Below, in pieces: positions 52,840-62,735 of a stretch of 64,000 bases of DNA. The stretch's first letter is position 1; every line of letters begins with the position of its first letter. This stretch comes from Cyathus striatus (taxonomy: Eukaryota > Basidiomycota > Agaricomycetes > Agaricales > Nidulariaceae), in the NCBI GenBank assembly GCA_025738555.1, contig JAOVFP010000010.1:2976001-3040000 (forward strand). Reading direction: 5' to 3'. The notes beneath the pieces were generated by a model. The model did not search any database and was not told the DNA's origin. It saw nothing but the letters and a program-made list of their open reading frames with translations. Made by a program: the position numbers and the translations under genes.

Positions 52840-54500
52840 TTGACATAGTGGAGAAGGGAGGAGAAGGAGAGGGCTGAACAATGATTCATTGACCAACAAC
52901 ACTGTTATTACTGTACTGAGGAGGGAGGAGGAGGAAGGAGCTTGACAAAGTGTTGACACCATTACTACCAATAGGACAGGTGCTGAGGAGGGGAGGAAGA
53001 AGGGCTGGATGGTACAGTGTTGATGTTGTGCTTACCAGAGAACCAAGGTGTCATCATTGTGATGCAGGGGAGGAGAGAAGTCTGAATGAACACTGTGAGG
53101 TCAGGTGTGGAAGGAGGTGGCAGTGGTTAGCATTGTGTCAATAACATTGCAAAGAGACCAGAATCATTGCCATCATCTTGATGCAGGAGTGAAGAAGCAA
53201 GGAAAAGGGGCTGAATGATGAAGCATTGACTGACAACACTTTTATTACCATGTTGAGGAGGGAGGAGGAAGAGGCTTGATGAAATATTGATACTGTTACT
53301 ACCAATGGGACAGGTATTGAGGAGGGGAGGAGGAAGGGGCTGGATGAGGGCTGGATGTTATGATAAAGTTCTGGTTGGGACATTTATCGTACAAGTCTGA
53401 TAGTCACATGATTCACAAGTTCAAAGAACAGGTAAATCAGTTTATTGAGTTCAAGTCTCTATTCACAAGCTCTTAAGTCAGATAGACTTAAGTAAAAGCA
53501 AAGTGAATGAATCAAGTAAAGCTAGTTTGATTTAAGCTGAAGCTTGAGCTCTACAGCCCAAGTTACTACTTGTTTAAATACAAATGAGTCTGTACTAATA
53601 ATAAGTAGAAATGTAACTAAATAAGTCCTGATGTCATATATCGACTGTGCATTACTGCGGCACAGTAGGAAGAAAGAAAGAAAGACTAAGTAAAGTAAAA
53701 TGACTCAGGATGAGTCAAGAAAAGTGGCAATCATGTAAGTAAAGAAGTTAGGTGTTTGGTATCAAAGAGGATGCCAAACAAGTCAATGGAATGTAAAGAA
53801 ATCATACGTAAATAGATGAAGGTAGAGAAATTTGTAACACTGGATGTCAAAGTATCAACTAATAATGTTTTTATTACTGTGCTGGGAAGGGGAGAGGAGG
53901 AAGAGGCTCAATGAAGCATTGACATTGTTACTACCAACAGGACAGGTGTTGAGGAGGGGAGGATGGGGCTGTATGGCATATTGTTGATGCCATGCTTGCC
54001 ACTAAAAGGAGGGGTCATCATTGTGATGCAGAGAAGGGAGGAGAGGGGTCTGGATAATGCCATTGTCTACAAGGTGTAGTGACACTGCAGCTCAGGTGTG
54101 GGAGGAGGTGTTGGTGGTTAGTATAGTATTGATATCATTGTGAAGAGATGACAAGTTTATATGAGACATGACAACATGTGAGGTCATGAGGTAGCAGGGA
54201 CTGTTGAGATGAGCAGAATGAGGCTTACATGGTGTCAATACTGCATGCATACATTGAGAGCCAGAAGGAGTCTTACAATGATGATCTACAGGGACTTGTG
54301 GTGGGGAAAGTTACTGTGAGGTGGACAATGGACTCAGGTGGTGGAGATTATTGAGATAGGGAACTAATGGACTTGGGTTGTAGGGACTATTGTGATAGGG
54401 AGTGCAAAGGTGGGCTTTCTGACATGGCATAGACACCAGTGTGACAAGGTTTGGTTATTGTGAGAAGGGGGGAGGAGCTGTTGTGGATCTGCAGAACTGT
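52840..54500. repeat. Purine-rich degenerate tandem repeat, interrupted by an LTR
   Basis: Variants of a segment with GAGGAGGGGAGGA, CAACACT(T/G)TTATTAC, TACCAA(T/C)(A/G)GGACAGG and TCATTGTGATGCAG recur at about 52.86, 52.97, 53.16, 53.22, 53.86 and 54.01 kb. The spacing is irregular at roughly 100-300 bp. A related segment lies at 0.85-1.72 kb. The LTR at 53356-53839 is inserted into it. Confidence 0.55.
53356..53839 (-). repeat. Solo LTR with a 5-bp target-site duplication
   Basis: The unit runs from TGTTATGATAAAG to TTTGTAACA and aligns over its whole length with the LTR at 2635-3119. It is flanked by CTGGA on both sides (53351-53355 and 53840-53844), the 5-bp duplication typical of Ty3 and Ty1 class integrases. 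No internal element DNA is present, so it arose by recombination between two LTRs. Strand is inferred from the copy next to gag. Confidence 0.9.
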
Positions 54501-55844
54501 GAGTGAGATAGCAAAAGAACAAACATTCTAGAACACACCTGCACTTTTACCCCATGGTAATCCAATACATCAATATTAACTCCAATTGCATACAATATCT
54601 CTACTGGCTATCTTGAGAATGACATCTATGAGAAATAAAGAAATAGGGCCGGCAAGCAGCAGGGCCCACTACCTCTTCATTCAACTTAAATTTATTATTA
54701 AAAATATAATTGAATATTGAGAAACTAATTTGACCAAAGAAAGTCAACTGATAAGTGACATTATGAGAGGAAGATGTTGATGTGTAGGTAACTTTGGAAG
54801 AGTGAAGTTTGGAGGTTAAATTTCTTCCATATACAATACCACCCAATGCAGGAGTTGTAAACATGTTTAAGTCTCAGTCAAGGGCAAGAAAGGAAGAGAA
54901 AGCCATAATGTTAGAGAAGAAGAGTGCTTAGGAAAAGGGCAAAAAGAAAGAAGATTTTATAGATTTAATTATATACATATACAATTACAAGTGCACACCC
55001 TCTCGCCTTCCACATTACTCTCATTTGAATTGGCAATTCTCAACAAGTCATGATGATGAGCCCAGGAGTGCATGGAGGGAGGCACACATGGAGTGGGGAG
55101 GCACTATGTTGACATGAAGGGAGGAGGCACTGGGTACATGGAGAGAGAGACAGTTACTGTACACTCTAGAGTCTAGACATTGACAGAGAGTGATTACTAA
55201 CTACTAGAACAATAATGATGTGGTGATAAATGCTCCAAGTAATGCAAGAACTTATAAATGTAGTGAGTGTTGAAGAATTTCGAACAATGAGAGCCTGTTT
55301 CTATGCATACTAACAATATTAAGTCATGTATCCATTTTGTTGATGCTATAATGGGCTGTTCAGTTGTCTTCTTCTTAAGTGCAAAAAGTGAGAAATAAAA
55401 TGTGACAGCCAATGACCATTAGACTATCTATGATAGCAACTCAAGTGAATACCAGAAGAATGTTGATGAGGAGTGATACTTGATTAGAGATTTGAGTAGC
55501 TGGTATTGGGGATAGCCTGTTGTAGTGTGATAGTGACTTGAGTGGGTGGGTAATGCACGGGATGGAATGTTGAAGTTATAGTCACCTTTAAGTGTGCTGA
55601 AAAGATCCTCACTACCCATGACTATTGTTAAAGAAAGCTTTGTAATAGTGGTAGTGTAAGGTATTAAGATGTAAAATGTATGCATAATGACTCAGTTGTA
55701 AAACATTAAACATGTATGTTTTTCTTTCACATAGCTGAAGTCTAATCTATAGTAAAAAATCCTTATCATATTGCAAATACACCACAATGGGGTTGATGAC
55801 AAGCACCCATATTTCAGGCAACATGGACCTCTTATGGGGCTGCA
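54501..55844. other. No recognisable gene or element
   Basis: Low-CpG DNA with a few short open frames lacking motifs. Confidence 0.4.
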
Positions 55845-56220
55845 AACTTTTTGAGTTCCTGTTGAGTTTTTTGAGTTAAAGTTGAGTTCCACTATTGAGC
55901 TCACTTAACTTTTTTGAGTCAAAGTTAAGTTTCCTCAAGTGGCCATTTTCTTATTTCAATTGGACTTGAGTTCCCTGATTTTTTTTTTTGGTGAAAGTCA
56001 AGTTCCCTTGAGTGGACTTAAGTTCCTTGCTTTTTTTTTTTGTTGAAAGTCGAGTTCTCTTGAGTAAACTTAAGTTCCTTGCTTATTTTTTTTTTGAGTG
56101 AAAGTTGAGTTCCCTCAGATCAAGTTAAGTTACTACCTTATATTTTTCCAGTGAAAGTTGAGTTCTTAAGTTCCATTCAAGTTGTAACTTATTGGTAACT
56201 CGAAAAGTTGACAGCTCCTT
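55845..56220. repeat. AGTTGAGTTCC-type degenerate repeat, block 1
   Basis: Successive segments of about 50-60 bp combine GTGAAAGTTGAGTTCCCTTG with a T-run and AAGTTCCTTGCTT. The block ends in GGTAACTCGAAAAGTTGACA, which recurs at the end of the block near 61.7 kb. Confidence 0.65.
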
Positions 56221-56564
56221 GCTCTCCTTTAGCTAACCTAAACTACTTATATATTGTAATTAGACTCAGCTGTATGGTGTAGATAAATAGTGTAAGTGTA
56301 CTACTGCTAAGACTATCAATAATACCCAGAAGATATGAAACACCCTCCATGTGGCAAACCATGCATTAATACTATGTTTCAGCAGTACCATATTTGTCAT
56401 GGCCACAGTACTATTGTGGGACATGTGCTATCTTTAGTAAGTGCTTGTTATAAATAGATCTGGAGTTACTGGCTCTTTCTGATGTGCACATCAATAGCAC
56501 GTGATGGCAGAGGTCTGTACAGTCCTTGATTGTTTCAGGCATGGGGCTCCACAAGGTTTCACAC

Positions 56565-56945
56565 ATGTACTTAAGTTTCTTGCTAATTTCTTAGTGAGTG
56601 TAAGTCAAGTTCCCTCAAGTTCAAGTTTCAAAATTTCAAGTGTAAAGTAAGTATAGACTAATTACTAGTACTACTATCTGAGTGAAAGTTAAGTTTTTTG
56701 AGTGAACTTAAGTTCCTCACTAATTTTTTTTCTGAAAGTTGAGTTCTCTCGAGTTAAGTTAAGTTCCTTACTAATTTTTTAGTGAGTATAAGTTGAGTTC
56801 CCTCAAGTTAAGTTTTTTGAGTCAACTTAAGTTCTATGTTAATTTTTTTCTGAAAGTTGAATTCTCTTGAGTTAAGTTCCTCAGTAATTTTTGAGTTCCT
56901 TTTGAGTTCCTTCAAGTTCAAGTTTCAAAATTTCAATTATACAAT
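56565..56945. repeat. AGTTGAGTTCC-type degenerate repeat, block 2
   Basis: Same motif set as block 1 (TTTTTTCTGAAAGTTGAGTT, GTTAAGTTCCTTACTAATTT, TTCAAGTTTCAAAATTTCAA), about six or seven imperfect units. Confidence 0.6.
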
Positions 56946-57429
56946 AACTATAAACTAATCACTAGTACTACTATAAACTAATCACTACTATTGCTACCAC
57001 AGCTCTGTCCTGCACCCCACCTGATTTCATCTACATTTCCCATGCACTCTGCCCACCTTTATTTACTTCTGTTTGTGTGCAGTGTTGAACCATCACATCT
57101 ATCATACACAAATATTCATCACTGTGATGTCAACACATCACATGATTTTTAATGTGCACTCTTCCTTATTACCAATGCTCATTATGTTCAACAGTGAGCA
57201 AGTCTTTTCTGAATTTTAAGCTCAATTCTTGCACTTTTTATTTCAATCTTTTTGCATCACTTAATATAAGTTGCTATACATTTAGTAGACCATATTATAC
57301 TAAGTACTAATGTAAATAAACTTATAAAAATGTGAGTTATATATGTATTTAGTCTTTTATTATAATATGTTCCATGCTTTGTACAGATTATGTGATTTGT
57401 TTAGAAAAGTGTATTAGTTGTGAGGGAAA

Positions 57430-58040
57430 ATAAGAGTGGAGGCATGGGAAACTATGAAATTCGTGGGAAATTGCAAATGGGAGGGAGGGAAATAATAAAC
57501 AGAGGTTGGAATAATAAGCAATAGCATGGGAAAATGTTGAGTGGGGATGCAGACAGCAGTGAGCAGCAGAAGCGGAAGCGTGGGAAACTATAAACAGGAG
57601 GGTGGGAAATGATGAAATTGTGAGCAGAAAGGAAGGCAGGAAATAATAATTAAAGGAGAAGAGAAAGTGTGGGAAATGGTCAGCAGGAAGCAGACAGCAG
57701 TGGACAGCAGAAATAATAAGCAGATGTGTGGGAAATAATGAGCAGGAGGGCAGGAAATAATAAGCAGGAGGGTGGGAAATAATAAGCAGGTGTGTGGGAA
57801 ATAATGAGCAGGAGGGTGGGAAATAATGAGCAGGAGGGCAGGAAATAATGAGTAGAGGTCAGAATGATAGTAGCAGAGCATGGGAAACATTGAGCATGAA
57901 AGTATGTAGGCAAATGTATTAAGCAGAAGCATGGGAAATTATGAGTGGAGGTGCAGGCAATAATGAGGATGTGCAATTAATGGGAAATGAGTAAACATTG
58001 AATTATATGTGTGGAAAATAGTGAGTGGGGGGGCAGGAAA
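57430..58040. repeat. 22-bp minisatellite (GGGAAATAATGAGCAGGAGGGT type)
   Basis: Around 57725-57850 the unit GTGGGAAATAATGAGCAGGAGG repeats every 22 bp with few changes. On both sides it decays into looser GGGAAAT-AATGAG units. Because the unit has few stops on the minus strand, two overlapping open frames arise there (57588-57976); I treat them as artefacts. Confidence 0.75.
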
Positions 58041-58084
58041 CAACACAAACTACTGTATGTATTATTGTAAGGTACTCCATACAA

Positions 58085-58385
58085 TACAATTTTAGAACTT
58101 GCTTATTTTTCAAGTAAAAGTTAAGTTCCATTGAGTCGAGTTGAGTTCCTTGCTTATTTTTTTTGAGTGAAAGTTAAGTTTCATTGAGTTGAGTTGAGTT
58201 TCTTACTTATAATTTTTTTCTAGTGTCAGTTGAGTGGAGTTAAGTTCCTCACTTAAGCTAAATTTGAGTGTCAGTTGAGTTACCATCAAGCTACCTTTGA
58301 GTGGTAAATGACAACTCAACTCCACTTGAATTTGAGTCAAGTTCCATTCAAGTTCCAGTTAAGTTCCTCAAATTCCATTACAAAA
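58085..58385. repeat. AGTTGAGTTCC-type degenerate repeat, block 3
   Basis: The same motif family continues with AAGTTAAGTTCCATTGAGT and GAGTTGAGTTCCTTGCTTAT, ending TTCAAGTTCCAGTTAAGTTC. Confidence 0.6.
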
Positions 58386-59040
58386 AACCCATACTTTACA
58401 ATCATGCTCATTGCTGTTGCAATCCTTAGCTTGTTGTTTCCCATGCACACCCCTGCCACTATGCATGTGTAAAAATAGTGCTGTCACATCAGCCATCAAA
58501 TCTCCAATAATTCCACTTGCTTCTGATGTATTGATGGTGATTGCATTGCACTTCCATCATCATGCTCAACAATAAACATGTATTTTGCACATTCTTCTCT
58601 CAGTTTTTGCACCCATCCTGTGATTTTTTTTTACAATATAAAGTTAATTATTTTGTATGTAATATAACATCTTAGTTGCATAAACATCATGTACTGTGCT
58701 TACATAAAATATAACAAGAATAATAATAATTTCAACTTCTCATACTATTTTATAGGTAATTTAGCTTTACTGTTGAAGTATTTAATATACATTTGTATTT
58801 ACAAAAATATTGGGAAGAATCACCCAAAACTCAACTAGGAATGAAAATAATAGATGCTCACTGTTTTTGATGATGACAAGGCACATGAATGCAATCAAAT
58901 GTGCCACAGAAATAATGTATGGCACTCATTGATCAATTGATGGAGGCACATCAAATTAATGATCAACATTAAGGGGTGTGGGAAATAATGAGTGCCAAGA
59001 CACAATAGTGAGTAAGCATTAATTTAGTGATCCATAGCAG
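58386..59040. other. AT-rich, no recognisable feature
   Basis: Low-CpG AT-rich DNA; no gene, RNA or element ends seen. Confidence 0.4.
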
Positions 59041-59146
59041 TGTTGGAATATCTGTCACATACCATACAATTTATATTTTTTGAGTTACAAGTAAGTTCCA
59101 AAGTCAAGTTCCACTTAAGTTCAGTAATTTACACTCCCCCAAGGGG

Positions 59147-59290
59147 TCCGTACGGATCCGTGCGGATCCGTGCAGAATCTGTGCGGATCCGTACGGAATC
59201 CGTACAGACCTGGAAATTCCGTGCAGATTCCGTACGGATTCCGCACGGATCCGCACAGAATTTTCAGGTCTGTACAGATTCCGTACGAAT
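59147..59290. repeat. Cluster of TCCGTACGGA palindromes with a nested inverted repeat
   Basis: The perfect 10-bp palindrome TCCGTACGGA occurs at 59147, 59188 and 59229, among close variants (ATCCGTGCGGAT). In addition 59190-59218 and 59259-59287 form an inverted repeat of 29 bp with two mismatches. The 40 bp between them is itself built of the same palindromes. A similar cluster sits at 61458-61632. Confidence 0.8.
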
Positions 59291-59888
59291 TCTGCAGACT
59301 TCGTAATGTACTGTAATATGTTTCTACCATGTCTTCCGACACCTCTTAAGTCTAATAATACAGCAATAGTTCTCACTTATCTCACAAAGGAAGCTTTCGA
59401 TAAAATTCTATATTATTACACTACTTACATACAATTTAGCTACACTAATATAATAAACTACACTAATATAAAGAAATGGTTGATAGTGGCAGTACCAGCT
59501 ACTTGAACTTCTCTTATGTATTCACTCTTAAGAACTACTAAGGATGTAAAATATAATATATTTATCTATCTAGTTACATTTGTATCGTAGTCTACTTTTT
59601 ATTCTACTCTCCCTGGTCTACCTACTTCGCTCTCTCACCTCCCTCATCTCCCTACATTACCATGCGTCATCGCGTTGTTGCGACATTGGCCGTTGGCGGC
59701 GTGGGTGTCATCTCCCTCATCAGACTGGGAAGAGGGAGAGCGAGGGAGGGGGGGGTGCTAAAGGGGCACGACGACGCGCATACGCGGGTGGCAGCACATA
59801 TCAAGGGGGGAGGGCGTTGAAGGGGGGCGATGATGGGGTATACGGGCGGCAGCAAGATGGCGACACCGTCACCGCCCCCTCCCCTCCC
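59291..59888. other. Region before the 16-bp minisatellite
   Basis: AT-rich to about 59660, then abruptly GC-rich. An open frame from 59580 runs on through the satellites but shows no domain. Confidence 0.4.
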
Positions 59889-60360
59889 CTCGCTGTCCTC
59901 TCCCCTCGCTGTCCTCTCCCCTCGCTGTCCTCTCCCCTCGCTGTCCTCTCCCCTCGCTGTCCTCTCCCCTCGCTGTCCTCTCCCCTCGCTGTCCTCTCCC
60001 CTCGCTGTCCTCTCCCCTCGCTGTCCTCTCCCCTCGCTGTCCTCTCCCCTCGCTGTCCTCTCCCCTCGCTGTCCTCTCCCCTCCCCTTCCCTTGCTCTCC
60101 CCTTCCCTCGCTGTCCCCTTCCCTCGCTGTCCCCTTCCCTTACTCTCCCCTCCCTTCGCTGTCCCCTCCCCTCGCTATCCCCTCCCCTCGCTATCCCCTC
60201 CCCTCCCCTCGCTCTCACCTCCCCTCGCTCTCACCTCCCCTCGCTCTCACCTCCCCTCGCTCTCACCTCCCCTCGCTCTCACCTCCCCTCGCTCTCACCT
60301 CCCCTCGCTTTCCCTCCCCTCCCCTCCCCTCGCTATCCCCTCACTCACCCCTCCCCTCCC
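59889..60360. repeat. 16-bp minisatellite, twelve perfect copies then variants
   Basis: CTCGCTGTCCTCTCCC is repeated twelve times without a mismatch from 59889 to 60080. It is followed by about 280 bp of variant units, including a run of CTCGCTCTCACCTCCC. The perfect identity implies recent expansion. The unit lacks stop codons in the three forward frames, so long open frames appear on the plus strand by necessity. Confidence 0.95.
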
Positions 60361-60369
60361 CTCGCTTGG

Positions 60370-60957
60370 CACCTCGTCAGTTGCGAGACGAGGTGTGGGG
60401 GAGGAGGAAACGGCACCTCGTCAGTTGTGGGACGAGGTGCAGGGCGGAGGAGAGGGGACGCACCTCGTCGTTTGCGAGACGAGGCGCAGGGCGGAGGACA
60501 AGCAGCACCTCGTCACTTGCGAGACGAGGTGCAGGGGGGGGGAGGACAAGCAGCACCTCGTCGTTTGCAAGACGAGGTGCAGGGGGGTGGAGACGGAACA
60601 CCTCGTCATTTGCGAGACGAGATGGTGGAACGGCACCTTGTCATTTGCCAGATGAGGTGAAGGGGGAAGGTGGAATGGCACCTCGTCGCTTGCTAGACGA
60701 GGTGCAGGGGGAGGAGGAGACAGAACACCTCGTCATTTGCCAGACGAGGTGGAGGGGGGAGGTGAAACAGCACTCGTCATTTGCCAGACGAGGTGCAAGG
60801 GAGGACGAGGGCGTAGGCACGCTCATTCTCGTCGCTTGGGAGACGAGGAGGCAAGAGAGGAGGGGGCGATGAAGCATACGGCACGCTCGTCATTTGCCAG
60901 ACGAGGTGCAGAGGGGAGGAGAGAAGCCGCACACTCGTCATTTGTGAGGCGAGGTGG
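60370..60957. repeat. Array of thirteen 26-bp hairpin-forming repeats
   Basis: The repeat is CACCTCGTC, 8-nt loop (xxTTGCxx), then GACGAGGTG. Copies start near 60370, 60414, 60461, 60506, 60554, 60599, 60634, 60679, 60726, 60771, 60827, 60883 and 60931. Six copies (first, second, fourth, fifth, eighth, ninth) have perfect 9-bp arms. The copy at 60634 has changes in both arms that keep pairing through G-U. Spacers are 9-33 nt and mostly G-rich (GGGGGAGGAGGA). Long open frames across it on both strands are by-products. Confidence 0.9.
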
Positions 60958-60984
60958 CGAGGGACAAGGGGGGGCGGCGAAGCG

Positions 60985-61150
60985 TGGGCGTTGACGTGAC
61001 GACGTTGTCGTCGAGCGAGGTGGCGAGGGACGAGGGGGGGCGACGAAACGTGGCATTGACATGGCGAAGTTGCCGTCGAGCGAGGTGGCGAGGGACGAGG
61101 GTGGACGACGAAACGTGGGCGTTGTCGTCGAGCGAGGTGGCGAGGGAGGA
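60985..61150. repeat. Three to four copies of a GTCGAGCGAGGTGGCGAGGG repeat
   Basis: The segment GTCGTCGAGCGAGGTGGCGA recurs at about 61006, 61071 and 61120, with an earlier partial GAGGTGGCGAGGGACAAGGG at about 60950. GGACGACGAAACGTGG-like spacers separate the copies. It continues the GC-rich block after the hairpin array. Confidence 0.75.
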
Positions 61151-61326
61151 GGGACCCGAGTAGTGAGAATGGAGGGAGACGACGGTGGGGGTGGAGAGTG
61201 ATGATGGTGAGGAAGACTGTATCGACGGTGAGAAGCACAGTGGTGATGTGTCACCGGCACCAGTCACCGGTCACTGATGGCCGGTGACAGCGATGACATG
61301 TGACATAGTCAGCGGTTATGTCCAAA

Positions 61327-61410
61327 GGCCGCGTTGGCTCAGCTGGTTTAGCGCGCCATATGTCTGATGACAAAGCAATGGGAACCTAAGGGTTCAATTC
61401 ACGCTGTGGT
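61327..61410 (+). other. tRNA-like sequence with pol III A and B boxes
   Basis: TTGGCTCAGCTGG matches the tRNA A-box and GGGTTCAATTC the B-box, 50-odd bp apart. The acceptor, anticodon and T-stems do not pair properly, so this is not a working tRNA gene. It could be a decayed tRNA or the head of a tRNA-derived SINE. Confidence 0.5.
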
Positions 61411-61457
61411 ATGTTATTTTACTAAGTACATATTATAATTACAGATAAGATAAGAGG

Positions 61458-61632
61458 TCCGTACGGATTCCGTGTAAGTCTTTGTTACGGAATTTATCAA
61501 TCCGTACAGATTCCGCAAGGAATCCGTGCGGAATAATTACTAATTTAGAGTGGTGTCCCAGCCAATCTACTAATTACAGAATCCGTACGGAATCTTCGTA
61601 ATCCGCGCGGATCCGCACGGATTCCGTACAGA
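61458..61632. repeat. Second cluster of TCCGTACGGA palindromes
   Basis: TCCGTACGGA occurs at 61458 and 61582, with variants (ATCCGTACAGATTCC, AATCCGCGCGGATCC, GGATCCGCACGGATTCC) between and after them. With 59147-59290 it brackets the GC-rich satellite block. Confidence 0.75.
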
Positions 61633-61639
61633 ACACATG

Positions 61640-61715
61640 GCTCAGTGTAAAGAGCTCCTTAAGTTCCAGTTGAGTTCCATTCAAGTTACTGGTAACTCAA
61701 AAAGTTGACAGCCCC
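61640..61715. repeat. AGTTGAGTTCC-type repeat, terminal fragment
   Basis: AAGTTCCAGTTGAGTTCCAT, then GGTAACTCAAAAAGTTGACA, the same closing sequence as at 56.2 kb. Confidence 0.6.
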
Positions 61716-62735
61716 CTCTTATGCAGTCTCACCCCCAATGCCAATCATACACTCTATCGCTAGTAACCTTGCAATCTGAAAAATGATGATAGTTTCAAGA
61801 CCACATAGCCAGCTGGTCCAATGTCAATCACTGATGAAGTGGGAGCTTGAAGGGTATAAGTTGCACAGATGTAACCAACTGGGGGAAGAATTGAATTGGG
61901 GAGGAAAGATCGCCACTTGGAAAGACAATTGAATTTTGGAGTGGATTCAGATTGGATCTGGGGGCCTCATCTCAGAGATAAAGAACTTAGGCCCTGTTCT
62001 GGTGCACTGGCTATTTTCACTAATGGGGGGGGGGGGGGGTTCCTAGTCCTGGTTCATAATTACATGGGATATGGTACACCTGACAGCCTTGTGGCTGAAA
62101 ATGAACTTGCAGATATGAAACATCCACGTCCTCATTCATCTACATAGTGTATTAAAATTGATCATGGTGCTGCAATGCACAAGAGATGGATGTGTCAGGA
62201 GGAAAAGGTGGAATAGTGTTGTCTTCATGTTAGATTCCAGTTACAATGTAGTCATTTCATCTGTGTTTGGCTAACTAGCTTCATGGTAAGTTCACATAGC
62301 AGTAGTTGGCATTAGATTTTGATTGGGTTGGTGTCACAATGAGGAGAGCACATAGGAAAGTGGTTGACTGAAGTGCATGAAACAGTGTTGGGAATGTATA
62401 AAACAATAACAAGCATACATTATACATGATGCATTGGAGTGCAAGCAGGTCAGACCCTGCCTTAGCTGAGGCAGAGCACTAAAGCACTGACTGATTATTG
62501 ATGCAAAGTGGCAGGCATACAGTTCCAGTACATGCTAAGTAGCAGATAGGCAGTTGATTATATGTCAAATGATGCAAATGTGCTATTCCACTTTATTTCA
62601 TAGTAAAAGATATGTACAAGTCTTTATTTAAATAAAACATGTACAACATTTTTAAAGTAGCAAGTCTCAGTTCTTATATATCACACAACTGCCATGTGAC
62701 ATACAACTATTATGGACACCATTATACAGGGATTT
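61716..62735. other. CpG-poor DNA without a supported gene
   Basis: It includes a G10-type homopolymer near 62026-62038. An open frame at 61896-62147 and others lack motifs. Confidence 0.4.

Larger units (their letters stand above)
51650..59120. other. CpG-depleted, repeat-rich block
   Basis: Reading through these 7.5 kb, CG dinucleotides are almost absent, whereas the genic DNA just to the left has them at normal frequency. No gene is supported. The contents are a degraded MITE copy, a solo LTR, purine-rich repeats, AGTTGAGTTCC-type repeats and a 22-bp minisatellite. Near 51.87-51.94 kb a GC-rich motif occurs twice in diverged form (GGGGCTGCACCCCCAGACCC and GGGGCTGTGCTCCCCAACCC). This is the look of methylated, mutated heterochromatin. 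Confidence 0.7.

Noticed and set aside
57588..57976. Two overlapping minus-strand frames rich in ISHPPAHYFP repeats
   Set aside because: Direct translation of the 22-bp minisatellite in two registers.
59580..60872. 430-residue Ser/Pro/Arg-rich protein, and overlapping frames on both strands
   Set aside because: The frame is open only because the 16-bp unit and the hairpin repeats lack stops. Composition is pure repeat, several frames are equally open, and there is no domain or splice structure.
60370..60957. CRISPR array
   Set aside because: The spacing and palindromes resemble one superficially, but spacers are short, uneven and similar to each other (G-rich). No cas genes exist and the surrounding genes are clearly fungal.
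61327..61410. Functional tRNA gene
   Set aside because: A and B boxes are good, but acceptor, anticodon and T-stems do not pair, so it is listed only as tRNA-like.
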